Assembly: GCF_023913755.1 (NCBI RefSeq)
Contig: NZ_JAMXBJ010000050.1
Span: 124,001 to 188,000, forward strand
Length of the DNA: 64,000 nucleotides
From: Pseudarthrobacter cellobiosi
GTDB lineage: Bacteria > Actinomycetota > Actinomycetes > Actinomycetales > Micrococcaceae
Direction of reading: 5' to 3'
Made by a program: the position numbers and the translations under genes
Notes under the pieces: generated by a model
What the model was told of the DNA's origin: nothing
The model's database searches: none
The model's input: the letters and a program-made list of their open reading frames with translations, nothing else
Shown here: positions 8,821 to 17,122 of the stretch, piece after piece
Numbering within the stretch: position 1 is the stretch's first letter
Layout of the letters: the number at the start of each line of letters is the position of its first letter

Positions 8821-8872
8821 GTCACTGCGTTTCACTGCACAGCCGGTCCGCTGAGCAGGGAAACGCAGTGAC
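8821..8872. repeat. Perfect 12-bp inverted repeat upstream of the ileS leader
   Basis: GTCACTGCGTTT at 8821-8832 is the exact reverse complement of AAACGCAGTGAC at 8861-8872, with 28 bases between. It follows the end of the broken phosphodiesterase gene and precedes the proposed ileS promoter on the same strand. It may be the terminator of the upstream gene or an operator; there is no T-run. Confidence 0.5.
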
Positions 8873-8898
8873 GGCGGGTCGGAATCGCCCGGACGGGA

Positions 8899-9850
8899 CT
8901 AAAAGCGGTGCGGCAGCTTTATTCCGGCAGCAGCCATGACATCGCGGAGCCGGTCCGGGTAGTCGGTGATGATCCCGTCAACTCCGGCGTCGATCAGAGC
9001 CCGCATGGTGGGCTGGTCATCCACAGACCACGGGATGACCTGCATCCCCGCGGCGTGCGCACGCTCCACCATGTCCGCGGCAACGTAGGGGACGTAGCCG
9101 GGGTCGGTGACCTGTCCGTTTTGCGGCGTACCATGCACAGGCGAGACGGCGTCGAAACCCAGCGAGGACGCCGCCGCGATGAGGTCTCCGCCGAAGTCGT
9201 CCGCATCAATACCGCCCAGCCACGGCGAGCTGCCCGGCTGGCCGGCCTGCAAGAAGTCCTTGTTGGTCAGGGCCACCGTACGGATCTGCGGATCCCGCTC
9301 CTGGACGAGGCGCAATGAGCCCCAATCGAAGCTCTGAATGGAGACTCGGTGCTGCATCCTGGCGGCCTTGATTTCCCGGAGTGCGACATCGACAAACTGC
9401 TCCCGCGGGGCAGTTTGTGCCGGGGCGCCGGCTTCGACCTTCGTTTCGATGTTGAACTTCACCTGGCTGGCCAGGTGGGCGTCGACGAGCGCAAAGACCT
9501 CAGCCAGGGTGGGCATCTTGGCACCGGGGGACGCCGTCTGGCCGGGGCATTGTGGCTGGGTGAGCGAACCGCAGTCAAGGCTGCGGACCTGCTCAAACGT
9601 CAGGTCTTTGATGTACTTGCCCACATAGGGGAACTGGGGGTCGCTCGGCGTGACCGGCGCTGTGTCGAGGCACTTCTTGTTGCTGATCTTGCGGTCATGG
9701 GTAATGACTTCGCGGCCGTCCCTGGTGATCTGAAGGTCAAGCTCCAGGGTGGACACACCAGTTCGTGTCAGCGGCTTGAGCCTGGACCGAAGTGGTGAGG
9801 AGCAGGGCTGCGCTGAGTACGGCAGCGCCAAGCTTCATCGGGGTACGCAT
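8899..9850 (-). pseudogene. Secreted glycerophosphodiester phosphodiesterase, broken by an internal deletion
   Basis: The family hydrolyses glycerophosphodiesters to glycerol-3-phosphate and an alcohol. From the ATG at 9850 the reading frame gives a good signal peptide (MRTPMKLGAAVLSAALLL, then SVQAQAADTN) and stops soon after. The body of the enzyme lies in another frame and begins abruptly at GVSTLELDLQITRDG, then ITHDRKIS, FNIETKVEAG and a complete C-terminal half ending DGIITDYPDRLRDVM. The usual stretch between signal peptide and GVSTLELD, which carries the catalytic HRG and the ENT motif, is absent. The junction is near 9765. About 26 codons plus a frame offset appear lost, so an active enzyme is unlikely. 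A frame opening at 9831 reads the signal region out of frame and is not a real start. Confidence 0.82.
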
Positions 9851-10015
9851 TGGAAAGAATCTCCGCTCGTGGCGTGCAGTTTGCGCCTGCTACAGTGCCG
9901 TCCTGCGGCCAACGTCAGGCCACAGCGGGCTGGCCGGAGTGCGACGGGACAGCAAACGTTGGGCTTCATCGCAAAGCCGATCCAATCAACGGGCGACGCC
10001 AGGGCGGCGACTGTT

Positions 10016-10021
10016 TAGACT
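10016..10021 (+). promoter_or_regulatory. Candidate leaderless -10 box (TAGACT) before the EEP gene
   Basis: TAGACT lies six bases before an ATG at 10028, the spacing of leaderless promoters found elsewhere in the window. The frame from that ATG stops after 11 codons, so it now joins the damaged 5' part of the downstream gene. Confidence 0.5.
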
Positions 10022-10182
10022 CGTGCCATGACAGTCTCCCGGGCGATTTGTTCCGGTCCCTGATGGGCCATCGTGCACACCGCGGCTGGCTGTGGTCTGC
10101 TGGCCTGGTTGCGGCACCTGTTGTGGCACTGTCCTGGTTCCGCGCCGTCCCGGCGCCGTGGCCGCCGCTTGTGGTATAGGTA

Positions 10183-11073
10183 GTGGCCTTTACGCCGTGG
10201 CTGGCATTCCTCGCCGCGGCCGCGGTGTTGCTGGCACTGCCCAGCCGGCGTGCCTGGGCTATCCTGCCGGCGGCGATCCTGCTGATCGCACAGGTCATCT
10301 GGCTGTTCCCGCCGGAAGTGTTCCTGGCCCGTCAGGGAGGGTACCCCCAGGTCCGGGGGCCGGATGCTCCAGCCGCGGCGAAGCTGACAGTCATGAACCT
10401 CAATGCCCGGCTCGGAGGTGCTGATAGCGCCGCCATCGTCCGGCTGGTCCAGGACCACCATGTTGATCTGCTGACCGTCCAGGAGCACAGCCAGGAGTTG
10501 GAGAATCGGCTGGCGCGTGCGGACCTGGGCAGCGTGCTTCCCCACCGCGTGTCCCATCCCCGGAATGGAGCGGCCGGCAGCGCCGTCTACTCGTCTTTCC
10601 GGCTAAAGGAGGTGGGACTGGTCCCTGACACAGCGTTCAGTATGCCGATTGTCCGGCTTGAGACCAGTGACCCGGGCTCCGGCGCCGGCCTGACGGTCAT
10701 CAATGTGCACACGCACGCGCCCGTGGACAATGCCGTTCAGCAATGGCGAAGTGACCTTACAGCTGTGGCCCGGGCAAGCAGCGGAGCCGGTCCTACGCTT
10801 CTGGCGGGCGATTTCAACGCGACATATGACCACTGGGAATTCCGCGCGATGCTGGAGGGGGCCGGCGGCGGCCGGAAACTGGTGGATGTTGCAACCGCGT
10901 TGGGCAGCCGGCTCATCCCCACCTGGCCGATGCGGGATTACAGCCTTCCCGGCGTGACTCTGGACCATTTGGTGACCAGCCCGGACATTTCAAGTTCGGG
11001 TTACTCGGTCCACCCTGTCAGCGGCACCGACCACGCTGCAGTGATCGCCACCCTGGAGATCCAGCTTCCCTAA
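10183..11073 (+). CDS. Endonuclease/exonuclease/phosphatase family protein, 5' end interrupted by an amber codon
   Basis: Metal-dependent phosphoesterase fold found in secreted or membrane-bound nucleases and phosphodiesterases; the substrate here is unknown. The C-terminal domain is complete, with MNLNARLG, VQEHSQEL, LAGDFNAT, a DHLVTS segment and GTDHAAV, the usual ordered set of metal and phosphate ligands. Before it are two hydrophobic segments. In the same frame, 10063-10176 encodes a plausible first membrane segment (WLWSAGLVAAPVVALSW) that ends at TAG (10177-10179); replacing the TAG by CAG would restore a continuous protein. Translation could restart at the GTG at 10183, giving 296 residues. 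An extra frameshift between 10028 and 10063 is also possible. It may be a pseudogene, or a shortened but still folded enzyme. Confidence 0.7.
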   Translation: MAFTPWLAFLAAAAVLLALPSRRAWAILPAAILLIAQVIWLFPPEVFLARQGGYPQVRGPDAPAAAKLTVMNLNARLGGADSAAIVRLVQDHHVDLLTVQEHSQELENRLARADLGSVLPHRVSHPRNGAAGSAVYSSFRLKEVGLVPDTAFSMPIVRLETSDPGSGAGLTVINVHTHAPVDNAVQQWRSDLTAVARASSGAGPTLLAGDFNATYDHWEFRAMLEGAGGGRKLVDVATALGSRLIPTWPMRDYSLPGVTLDHLVTSPDISSSGYSVHPVSGTDHAAVIATLEIQLP

Positions 11074-11873
11074 CGCTTGCGGATCAGCTTGTGGGTGGCC
11101 GCCTGCGCAACGGGCCGGATCACGATCTGGTCCAGGTTGACATGGTGCGGCGCGCTGACGGCGTAGCGCACCACGTCGGCGACGTCGGCTGCGGTCAGGG
11201 GCTTCTCCACGCCCTGGTAAACCTTCTCCGCGGCGTCCTGGTTACCAAAGCGGTTGAGCGCGAACTCTTCGGTGCGGACAAGGCCCGGGGCTATCTCGAT
11301 GACGCGGATATTGTGCTCCGCCTCTTCCAGCCGGAGGGCACCAGTCAGTGCGTGCTGGGCAAACTTGGCGGCGTTGTAGCCGCCGCCGCCCTCGTAGGCC
11401 ACGAGTCCGGCGGTCGACGTCAGGTTCAGGACGGTTCCTTCGCCGTTGGCGCGGAGCATCGGCAAGAACGCCCGGGTGAGCTTCACGGTGCCGAGGACGT
11501 TGACCCGGAACATCCATTCCCAGTCCTCGGTGTTGGCCTCGCCCACCAGGTCAGCACCCCGGGCCCCGCCGGCGATGTTGATGAGCGTCCCCACGCCGCC
11601 GGCTTCGGTGACGCGGGCAAGGAGCCTGGCGACGTCGTCGTCCTCGGTGATGTCAGCGGGAATTCCGACGGCGCCTGTTTCAGCTTCCAGCGCGGCCAGC
11701 CGTTCGGCGCGGCGTGCCACAGCGAATACCGTCCAGCCTTCCTCCCGCAATGCCCGCACGGTCGCCTCGCCGATGCCGGTGCTGGCGCCGGTAACCACCG
11801 CCGCCCTGTTTTGGAGTGAATCGCTTTGTGATGCCTGGTTCTGTGCTGTCGCGTTCCGTGAATCCTCAGTCAT
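11070..11873 (-). CDS. SDR family oxidoreductase
   Basis: NAD(P)-dependent classical short-chain dehydrogenase, substrate unknown. After a polar N-terminus of about 20 residues the 267-residue protein shows the cofactor motif TGASTGIG (about residues 29-36), NIAGG in place of NNAG, the catalytic Ser in NLTSTAG and the YNAAK pair. ARRAERL after the second strand suggests NADP(H) preference. The stop overlaps the 3' end of the convergent EEP gene by four bases. A leaderless promoter is likely: TAGGGT ends six bases before the ATG. It is not in an operon and nothing nearby suggests a pathway. Confidence 0.9.
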   Translation of the reverse strand: MTEDSRNATAQNQASQSDSLQNRAAVVTGASTGIGEATVRALREEGWTVFAVARRAERLAALEAETGAVGIPADITEDDDVARLLARVTEAGGVGTLINIAGGARGADLVGEANTEDWEWMFRVNVLGTVKLTRAFLPMLRANGEGTVLNLTSTAGLVAYEGGGGYNAAKFAQHALTGALRLEEAEHNIRVIEIAPGLVRTEEFALNRFGNQDAAEKVYQGVEKPLTAADVADVVRYAVSAPHHVNLDQIVIRPVAQAATHKLIRKR

Positions 11874-11879
11874 GGCACC

Positions 11880-11885
11880 ACCCTA
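11880..11885 (-). promoter_or_regulatory. Leaderless -10 box (TAGGGT) of the SDR gene
   Basis: TAGGGT followed by six bases and the ATG at 11873. Transcription would start at or next to the start codon. No Shine-Dalgarno sequence is needed in such a transcript. Confidence 0.55.
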
Positions 11886-11989
11886 ACGGCAGAGCAGCTA
11901 CCGGTGCTTGAGTTTGAACTTTCCGCGGTTGCGCCCATCTCCCGCATGTAACGGCAGGCCGCGGCAGCGGAACATGAAACAATTGCCAG

Positions 11990-14665
11990 ATGGCTCAAGA
12001 CACTCAGGGTACAGACACGCCCTCCACCGCCCCTATCAACGTTCCGGACAAGCCCGCCCTTGAGGGGCTCGAAGCTGCCCTCACGCAGCGCTGGCTTGCC
12101 GAAGGGACCTACAAGTTCAACCCGGACACCACCCGGGAGCAGGTCTACTCGATCGACACTCCCCCGCCCACCGCGTCGGGCTCCCTGCACGTGGGGCACA
12201 TGTTCTCCTTCACGCAGACGGACGTGCTGGCCCGCTACCAGCGCATGATCGGCAAGAACGTGTTCTACCCGATGGGTTGGGATGACAACGGCCTGCCCAC
12301 CGAGCGCCGCGTCCAGAACTACTACGGTGTGCGCTGCGATCCGGCCATCCCGTACGACGCCGGCTACCGCGCCCCGGCCGAGCCCGCCAAGAACCAGCGC
12401 GATTTCGACGTCGTCTCGCGCCGGAACTTCATCGAGCTGTGTGAAGAACTTGCCGTGGAGGACGAGAAGGTCTTCGAAAGCCTGTTCCAGCAGCTCGGAC
12501 TTTCCGTGGACTGGCAACTGACGTACCGGACCATCGACGACGCCTCCCGCGAAGTCTCTCAGCGCGCCTTCCTGGCCAACCTGGCAGCCGGCGACGCGTA
12601 CATGGCCGAAGCGCCAACCCTCTGGGACATCACCTTCCGCACGGCCGTGGCCCAGGCGGAACTCGAAGACCGCGAAGTTGCCGGCGCGTACTACCGCTAC
12701 CCGTTCTTCACCGAAGACGGCGAAAAGATCTATGTCGAGACCACCCGTCCCGAACTGCTGGCAGCCTGCGCCGCCCTCGTTGCAAACCCCGACGACGAGC
12801 GGTACCAGCCGCTGTTCGGCAAGATGGTCACGTCCCCGGTCTTCGGTGTTGAGGTTGAGGTCAAGGCCCACCCGCTGGCCAAGGCGGACAAGGGCTCCGG
12901 CATCGCCATGGTGTGTACGTTCGGTGACCTCACCGACGTCACCTGGTGGCGGGAACTCCAGCTGCCCACCCGAGCCATCGTGGGCCGGGACGGCCGGATC
13001 GTCGGCGAAACCCCGGACTGGATCACCACCGATGCAGGGCGCACCGCCTACGAAGCCATCGCCGGCAAGACCATCTTCAGCGCCAAGGAAACAGTGGTGG
13101 AGCTCCTGGCCGCCGAAGATCTGATCGACGGCGAACCGAAGAAGATCATGCACCCGGTGAACTTCTACGAAAAGGGCGACAAGCCCCTCGAGGTTGTCAC
13201 CTCACGCCAGTGGTACTACCGCAACGGCGGCCGCGACGAAGAGCGCCGCGCCCGCCTGATCGCGCGCGGCCACGAGATCGACTTCCACCCGGCCTTTATG
13301 CGGTCCCGCTTCGAGAACTGGATCTCCGGGCTGAACGGCGACTGGCTCGTGTCCCGCCAGCGCTTCTTCGGTGTGCCCATTCCCGTCTGGTACCCGCTGG
13401 ACGCCGAGGGCAACCCGCAGTACGACGCCCCGATCGTGCCCCTGGACGAACAGCTGCCGGTTGACCCCGCCGCCGATGCCGCACCCGGTTACGACGAAGC
13501 CCAGCGCGGCGTTCCTGGTGGCTTCGCTGGCGACGCTGACATCCTGGATACGTGGGCCACGTCTTCCCTAACGCCGCAGATTGTGGGCGGCTGGAGCCGG
13601 GACGAGGACCTCTTCGCCAAGGTCTTCCCGTTTGACCTGCGCCCCCAGGGCCACGACATCATCCGCACCTGGCTGTTCTCCTCGGTAGTCCAGGCTGATG
13701 CGCTGCAGCACGCCGCGCCGTGGAAGCATGCCGCCATCTCCGGCTGGATCCTGGACCCGGACCGGAAGAAGATGTCCAAGTCCAAGGGCAACGTGGTGGT
13801 TCCCACCGATGTGCTGGACGAATTCGGCTCCGACGCCGTCCGCTACTGGGCCACGTCCGCCAAGCTCGGCGCGGATACGGCATACGAGATCGCGCAGATG
13901 AAGATCGGCCGCCGCCTTGCCATCAAGCTGCTGAACGCCTCAAAGTTCGTCCTGAACCTGGGCGCGACGGAGAATTCCGTGGTCTCCACCGATCTCTCGG
14001 TGCTGACCAACCCCGGTGTTGATCGACCCAACGCGGAAAAAGCACCCGCGTCGGGGCCCTTGATCAACCCCTTAGACCGCGCGGTGCTGGCCCAGCTGGC
14101 CGAGGTGGTGCGCCAGTCCACCAAGGCGTTCGAGAACTACGACTACGCCCGGGCCCTGCAGATCACCGAGAGCTTCTTCTGGCAGTTCACGGACGATTAC
14201 GTGGAGCTCATCAAGGACCGCGCCTACGGTGCCGCCGGCGACGCTGAGCAAGCCTCCGTGCTGGCAGCTCTCGCCACCAGCCTGGACACGCTGCTCCGCC
14301 TGTTCGCCCCGTTCCTGCCCTTCGCCACCGAAGAGGTCTGGGGCTGGTGGCGCAACGGCTCCGTGCACCGTGCGCAGTGGCCCACCGCAGTGGACGTTGA
14401 CGGCGACACCACCCTGCTTGCCACCGTTGGCACGGCCCTGAGCGGTGTCCGTAAGGCAAAGTCCGAGGCCAAGGTCAAGCAGCGCACCGAGGTCCTCTCC
14501 GCCACCATCACGGCGTCGGAATCCCTGACCACGCAGCTGAAGGCCGGACTTGGCGACCTGAAGGCAGCCTCGAACGCCCGCGAACTGACCCTCGTGGCAG
14601 GCGACGGCGAACTGACCGTCAGCGATGTCGTGCTGGCCGCCCCGGAGGAACAGCCCAAGGCCTGA
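11990..14665 (+). CDS. valS: Valine--tRNA ligase
   Basis: Class I synthetase that charges tRNA-Val and edits threonine. The 891-residue protein has the HIGH motif in SGSLHVGHMF (near residue 63), the GWDDNGLPTE segment that follows it, and KMSKS in DRKKMSKSKGN (near residue 593). The connective editing domain lies between them and an anticodon-binding helical domain follows. The C-terminal coiled-coil arm common in other ValRS is short here, as in the actinobacterial type. No strong ribosome site precedes the ATG and no T-box was seen. The gene is monocistronic and ends at a hairpin. Confidence 0.96.
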   Translation: MAQDTQGTDTPSTAPINVPDKPALEGLEAALTQRWLAEGTYKFNPDTTREQVYSIDTPPPTASGSLHVGHMFSFTQTDVLARYQRMIGKNVFYPMGWDDNGLPTERRVQNYYGVRCDPAIPYDAGYRAPAEPAKNQRDFDVVSRRNFIELCEELAVEDEKVFESLFQQLGLSVDWQLTYRTIDDASREVSQRAFLANLAAGDAYMAEAPTLWDITFRTAVAQAELEDREVAGAYYRYPFFTEDGEKIYVETTRPELLAACAALVANPDDERYQPLFGKMVTSPVFGVEVEVKAHPLAKADKGSGIAMVCTFGDLTDVTWWRELQLPTRAIVGRDGRIVGETPDWITTDAGRTAYEAIAGKTIFSAKETVVELLAAEDLIDGEPKKIMHPVNFYEKGDKPLEVVTSRQWYYRNGGRDEERRARLIARGHEIDFHPAFMRSRFENWISGLNGDWLVSRQRFFGVPIPVWYPLDAEGNPQYDAPIVPLDEQLPVDPAADAAPGYDEAQRGVPGGFAGDADILDTWATSSLTPQIVGGWSRDEDLFAKVFPFDLRPQGHDIIRTWLFSSVVQADALQHAAPWKHAAISGWILDPDRKKMSKSKGNVVVPTDVLDEFGSDAVRYWATSAKLGADTAYEIAQMKIGRRLAIKLLNASKFVLNLGATENSVVSTDLSVLTNPGVDRPNAEKAPASGPLINPLDRAVLAQLAEVVRQSTKAFENYDYARALQITESFFWQFTDDYVELIKDRAYGAAGDAEQASVLAALATSLDTLLRLFAPFLPFATEEVWGWWRNGSVHRAQWPTAVDVDGDTTLLATVGTALSGVRKAKSEAKVKQRTEVLSATITASESLTTQLKAGLGDLKAASNARELTLVAGDGELTVSDVVLAAPEEQPKA

Positions 14666-14684
14666 CCTGTTTTTGGGCAAAGGG

Positions 14685-14720
14685 GAAGCCCCATCAGCGT
14701 TTTGCCGTTGGTGGGGCTTC
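14685..14720 (+). terminator. Terminator of valS
   Basis: GAAGCCCCATCAGCG pairs with a downstream arm ending TGGTGGGGCTTC around a T-rich loop, with one G-T pair in the stem. The arm is followed by GACTTTT. Confidence 0.75.
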
Positions 14721-14920
14721 GACTTTTCGGCCATCCTGGTGACGTCTTTGCTGGTCTGGCAGGATCCTTGGATCTTCAGGTCTTCCTACCTCGTCACTGG
14801 TAGCTTGTATCTGACTTTGCCGATGGCTGCGTCGGATACATATCACTGAATCTTTGGTTCCTGCGTCCCGCTTCTTTCGAAGTGGGTAAGACCATTGTTG
14901 TCCCGACGGTTTGGATGCGC

Positions 14921-14966
14921 AAGAGCCCCGGAAGAACTACATCAGAGTAGTTCGTCCGGGGCTCTT
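14921..14966 (-). terminator. Terminator of the DsbA-like gene
   Basis: AAGAGCCCCGGAAGAACTAC and its near-perfect reverse complement at 14947-14966 flank a six-base loop. It starts 12 bases after the minus-strand stop and is nearly symmetric, so it could stop both strands. Confidence 0.75.
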
Positions 14967-14977
14967 TGCTGTCTGCG

Positions 14978-15592
14978 TCAGTTGAATTCGGGACGTTCGC
15001 TGCGGCTGCGCTTAATCTCGAAGAAGTGCGGGTACGAGGCGAGTGTGACGGTGGCATCCCACAGCCGGCCCGCCTGTTCGCCGCACGGGATGCGGGTCAG
15101 CACGGGCCCGAAGAAAGCCGTTCCGTTGAAGGCAACAACCGGCGTGCCGACGTCCTGGCCCACCAGCGAGATGCCCTCCTCGTGGCTGGCCCTGAGCTGG
15201 GTATCGAAGGCGTCCGTGGTGGCTACGTCTGCCAGGCTGGCCGGGAGTCCGCACTCGGCCAGCGCCTTGCTGATGACAACGCCGTAGTCCTTCTCCCCGC
15301 CAAGGTGGATCAGAGTGCCCATGGCGTCGTAGAGCGGCTTCACCACGTGGTGGCCGTGCTGCTCCTGGGCCGCGATGATGACCCGGACCGGGCCCCACGC
15401 CTTGTCCATGAGCTCCCGGTAGCCGGCGTCGAGTTCGCGCCCTTCGTTGAGGACGGCCAGGCTCATCACATGCCACACCGTTTTGATATCGCGGACGGCC
15501 TCAACCTCGCCGATCCAGCGTGAGGTGATCCAGGCGAACGGGCACAGCGGATCGAACCAGAAGTCGGCCTGGTTGATGGTTGTTTCAGTCAT
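14978..15592 (-). CDS. DsbA-like thioredoxin-fold protein of the Rv2466c (mycothiol-dependent reductase) family
   Basis: The family includes mycobacterial Rv2466c, a cytosolic mycothiol-dependent oxidoreductase. The 204-residue protein matches it along its length: DFWFDPLCPFAWITSRW at the N-terminus, YREL.KAWGPVRV, DVGTPVVAFNG and ASYPHFFEIKRSR at the C-terminus. Where Rv2466c has a CPWC active site this protein has CPFA (about residues 18-21), so only the first cysteine remains and chemistry would be monothiol. There is no signal peptide. AGGGGA lies about eight bases before the ATG. The gene stands alone between valS and clpX. Family confident; exact activity inferred. Confidence 0.88.
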   Translation of the reverse strand: MTETTINQADFWFDPLCPFAWITSRWIGEVEAVRDIKTVWHVMSLAVLNEGRELDAGYRELMDKAWGPVRVIIAAQEQHGHHVVKPLYDAMGTLIHLGGEKDYGVVISKALAECGLPASLADVATTDAFDTQLRASHEEGISLVGQDVGTPVVAFNGTAFFGPVLTRIPCGEQAGRLWDATVTLASYPHFFEIKRSRSERPEFN

Positions 15593-15661
15593 GCGTGAGT
15601 CCCCTGGTTCCTGGGCGTGCGGGGGTGGAAGGCGGAAGTGTCAGGCGGGGTGGCGGACGTG

Positions 15662-16942
15662 TCAGGCGGACTTGCGTCGCTTGGTCACGTGCGGAATGAG
15701 GGTTGGCTCGGCCTTGCTGAGGACAACGTCGGCGGTGATGACCACGCTGGCCACGTCTTCGCGGCTGGGGAGGTCGAACATGACCGGGAGCAGCACTTCC
15801 TCCATGATGGCGCGCAGGCCACGGGCACCGGTGCCACGCTCCAGTGCCTGGTCGGCGATGGCATTGAGGGCGTCGTCATCGAAGACGAGTTCCACGCCGT
15901 CGATCTGGAACATCTTCTGGTACTGCTTGACCAGCGCGTTCTTCGGCGTCGAGAGGATCTGGATGAGGGCGTCGCGGTCCAGGCTGGAGACCGTGGTGAT
16001 CACGGGCAGGCGGCCGATGAATTCCGGGATGAGGCCGAACTTCAGGAGGTCCTCGGGCATCACTTCGCCGTAGGAGTCCACCTTGTTGCTGGCATCGTTG
16101 AGTGGGGCGCCGAAGCCGATGCCCTTGCGTCCCGAGCGCGAACCGATGATCTCTTCCAGCCCGGCAAAGGCGCCCGCCACAATAAACAGCACGTTGGTGG
16201 TGTCGATCTGGATGAATTCCTGGTGGGGGTGCTTGCGTCCGCCCTGGGGCGGAACGGAGGCTACGGTTCCTTCGAGGATCTTCAGGAGGGCCTGCTGCAC
16301 GCCCTCGCCTGAGACGTCCCGGGTGATGGAGGGGTTCTCGCTTTTGCGCGAAATCTTGTCGATTTCGTCAATGTAGATGATGCCCTGTTCGGCCTTTTTG
16401 ACGTCGTAATCCGCTGACTGGATGAGCTTGAGGAGGATGTTCTCCACGTCCTCACCCACATAGCCGGCTTCGGTGAGCGCCGTGGCGTCGGCCACCGCGA
16501 ACGGAACATTCAGCCGCCGCGCCAGTGTCTGGGCAAGGTAAGTTTTGCCGCAACCTGTGGGGCCGATCAGGAGGATGTTGGACTTGGCGATTTCGACGTC
16601 GTCGTGGTGGCCGCCGTCGGCGAGGCTGCCGCTCTTCGGGGCGTGGCCGGCCTGGATCCGCTTGTAGTGGTTGTAAACGGCGACGGCGAGGGAACGCTTG
16701 GCCGGTTCCTGGCCGATGACGTATTCCTGCAGGAAGTCGAAGATCTCGCGGGGCTTGGGCAGTTCGAAGCTTCCCAGATCGGCGACTTCCGCGAGCTCTT
16801 CCTCAATGATCTCGTTGCAGAGCTCAATGCATTCGTCGCAGATGTAGACACCGGGCCCGGCAATGAGCTTGCGTACCTGCTTCTGGCTCTTTCCGCAGAA
16901 AGAACACTTCAGCAGATCCGTGCTCTCGCCAATCCGAGCCAT
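15662..16942 (-). CDS. clpX: ATP-dependent Clp protease ATP-binding subunit ClpX
   Basis: AAA+ unfoldase that feeds tagged proteins into the ClpP1P2 chamber. The start at 16942 (MARIGESTDLLKCSFCGKSQ) was chosen because AAGGGG lies in front of it and the protein begins directly with its zinc-binding domain (CSFC, later CDEC); an earlier start adds unrelated residues. The 426-residue length is typical. Walker A is GPTGCGKT near residue 127, Walker B is IIYIDEIDKI, and the pore loop GYVGEDV lies between them. It follows clpP2 on the same strand, but a hairpin at 17072-17108 lies between, so it probably has its own promoter too. Confidence 0.97.
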   Translation of the reverse strand: MARIGESTDLLKCSFCGKSQKQVRKLIAGPGVYICDECIELCNEIIEEELAEVADLGSFELPKPREIFDFLQEYVIGQEPAKRSLAVAVYNHYKRIQAGHAPKSGSLADGGHHDDVEIAKSNILLIGPTGCGKTYLAQTLARRLNVPFAVADATALTEAGYVGEDVENILLKLIQSADYDVKKAEQGIIYIDEIDKISRKSENPSITRDVSGEGVQQALLKILEGTVASVPPQGGRKHPHQEFIQIDTTNVLFIVAGAFAGLEEIIGSRSGRKGIGFGAPLNDASNKVDSYGEVMPEDLLKFGLIPEFIGRLPVITTVSSLDRDALIQILSTPKNALVKQYQKMFQIDGVELVFDDDALNAIADQALERGTGARGLRAIMEEVLLPVMFDLPSREDVASVVITADVVLSKAEPTLIPHVTKRRKSA

Positions 16943-17071
16943 ATGTGAACCCCTTAAGTATCTTGCTGCCAGGCAGCTGTGCACCGTTGCTGGAATCGTG
17001 GCGGGCCTGGGAGGACCGGCCGTGACATCTTCCACTCTAGGTCACAATTGCGTCCAAGGGTGGAAAGCGAA

Positions 17072-17108
17072 GGCCGGTGCGGCCCAAATAACTGGGACCG
17101 CACCGGCC
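17072..17108 (-). terminator. Hairpin between clpP2 and clpX
   Basis: GGCCGGTGCGG and CCGCACCGGCC form an 11-bp stem whose loop can pair further (CCCA with TGGG). It begins 15 bases after the clpP2 stop. Downstream bases are only weakly T-rich, so termination may be partial. Confidence 0.6.
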
Positions 17109-17122
17109 GCCGAAGAGCCGTA

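Larger units (their letters stand above)
14666..14977. other. Intergenic region between valS and the DsbA-like gene, holding two terminators
   Basis: A 312-base stretch between convergent genes. It holds a hairpin behind each gene (14685-14720 and 14921-14966). The 200 bases between them carry no supported gene and no other repeat was recognised. Confidence 0.6.
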
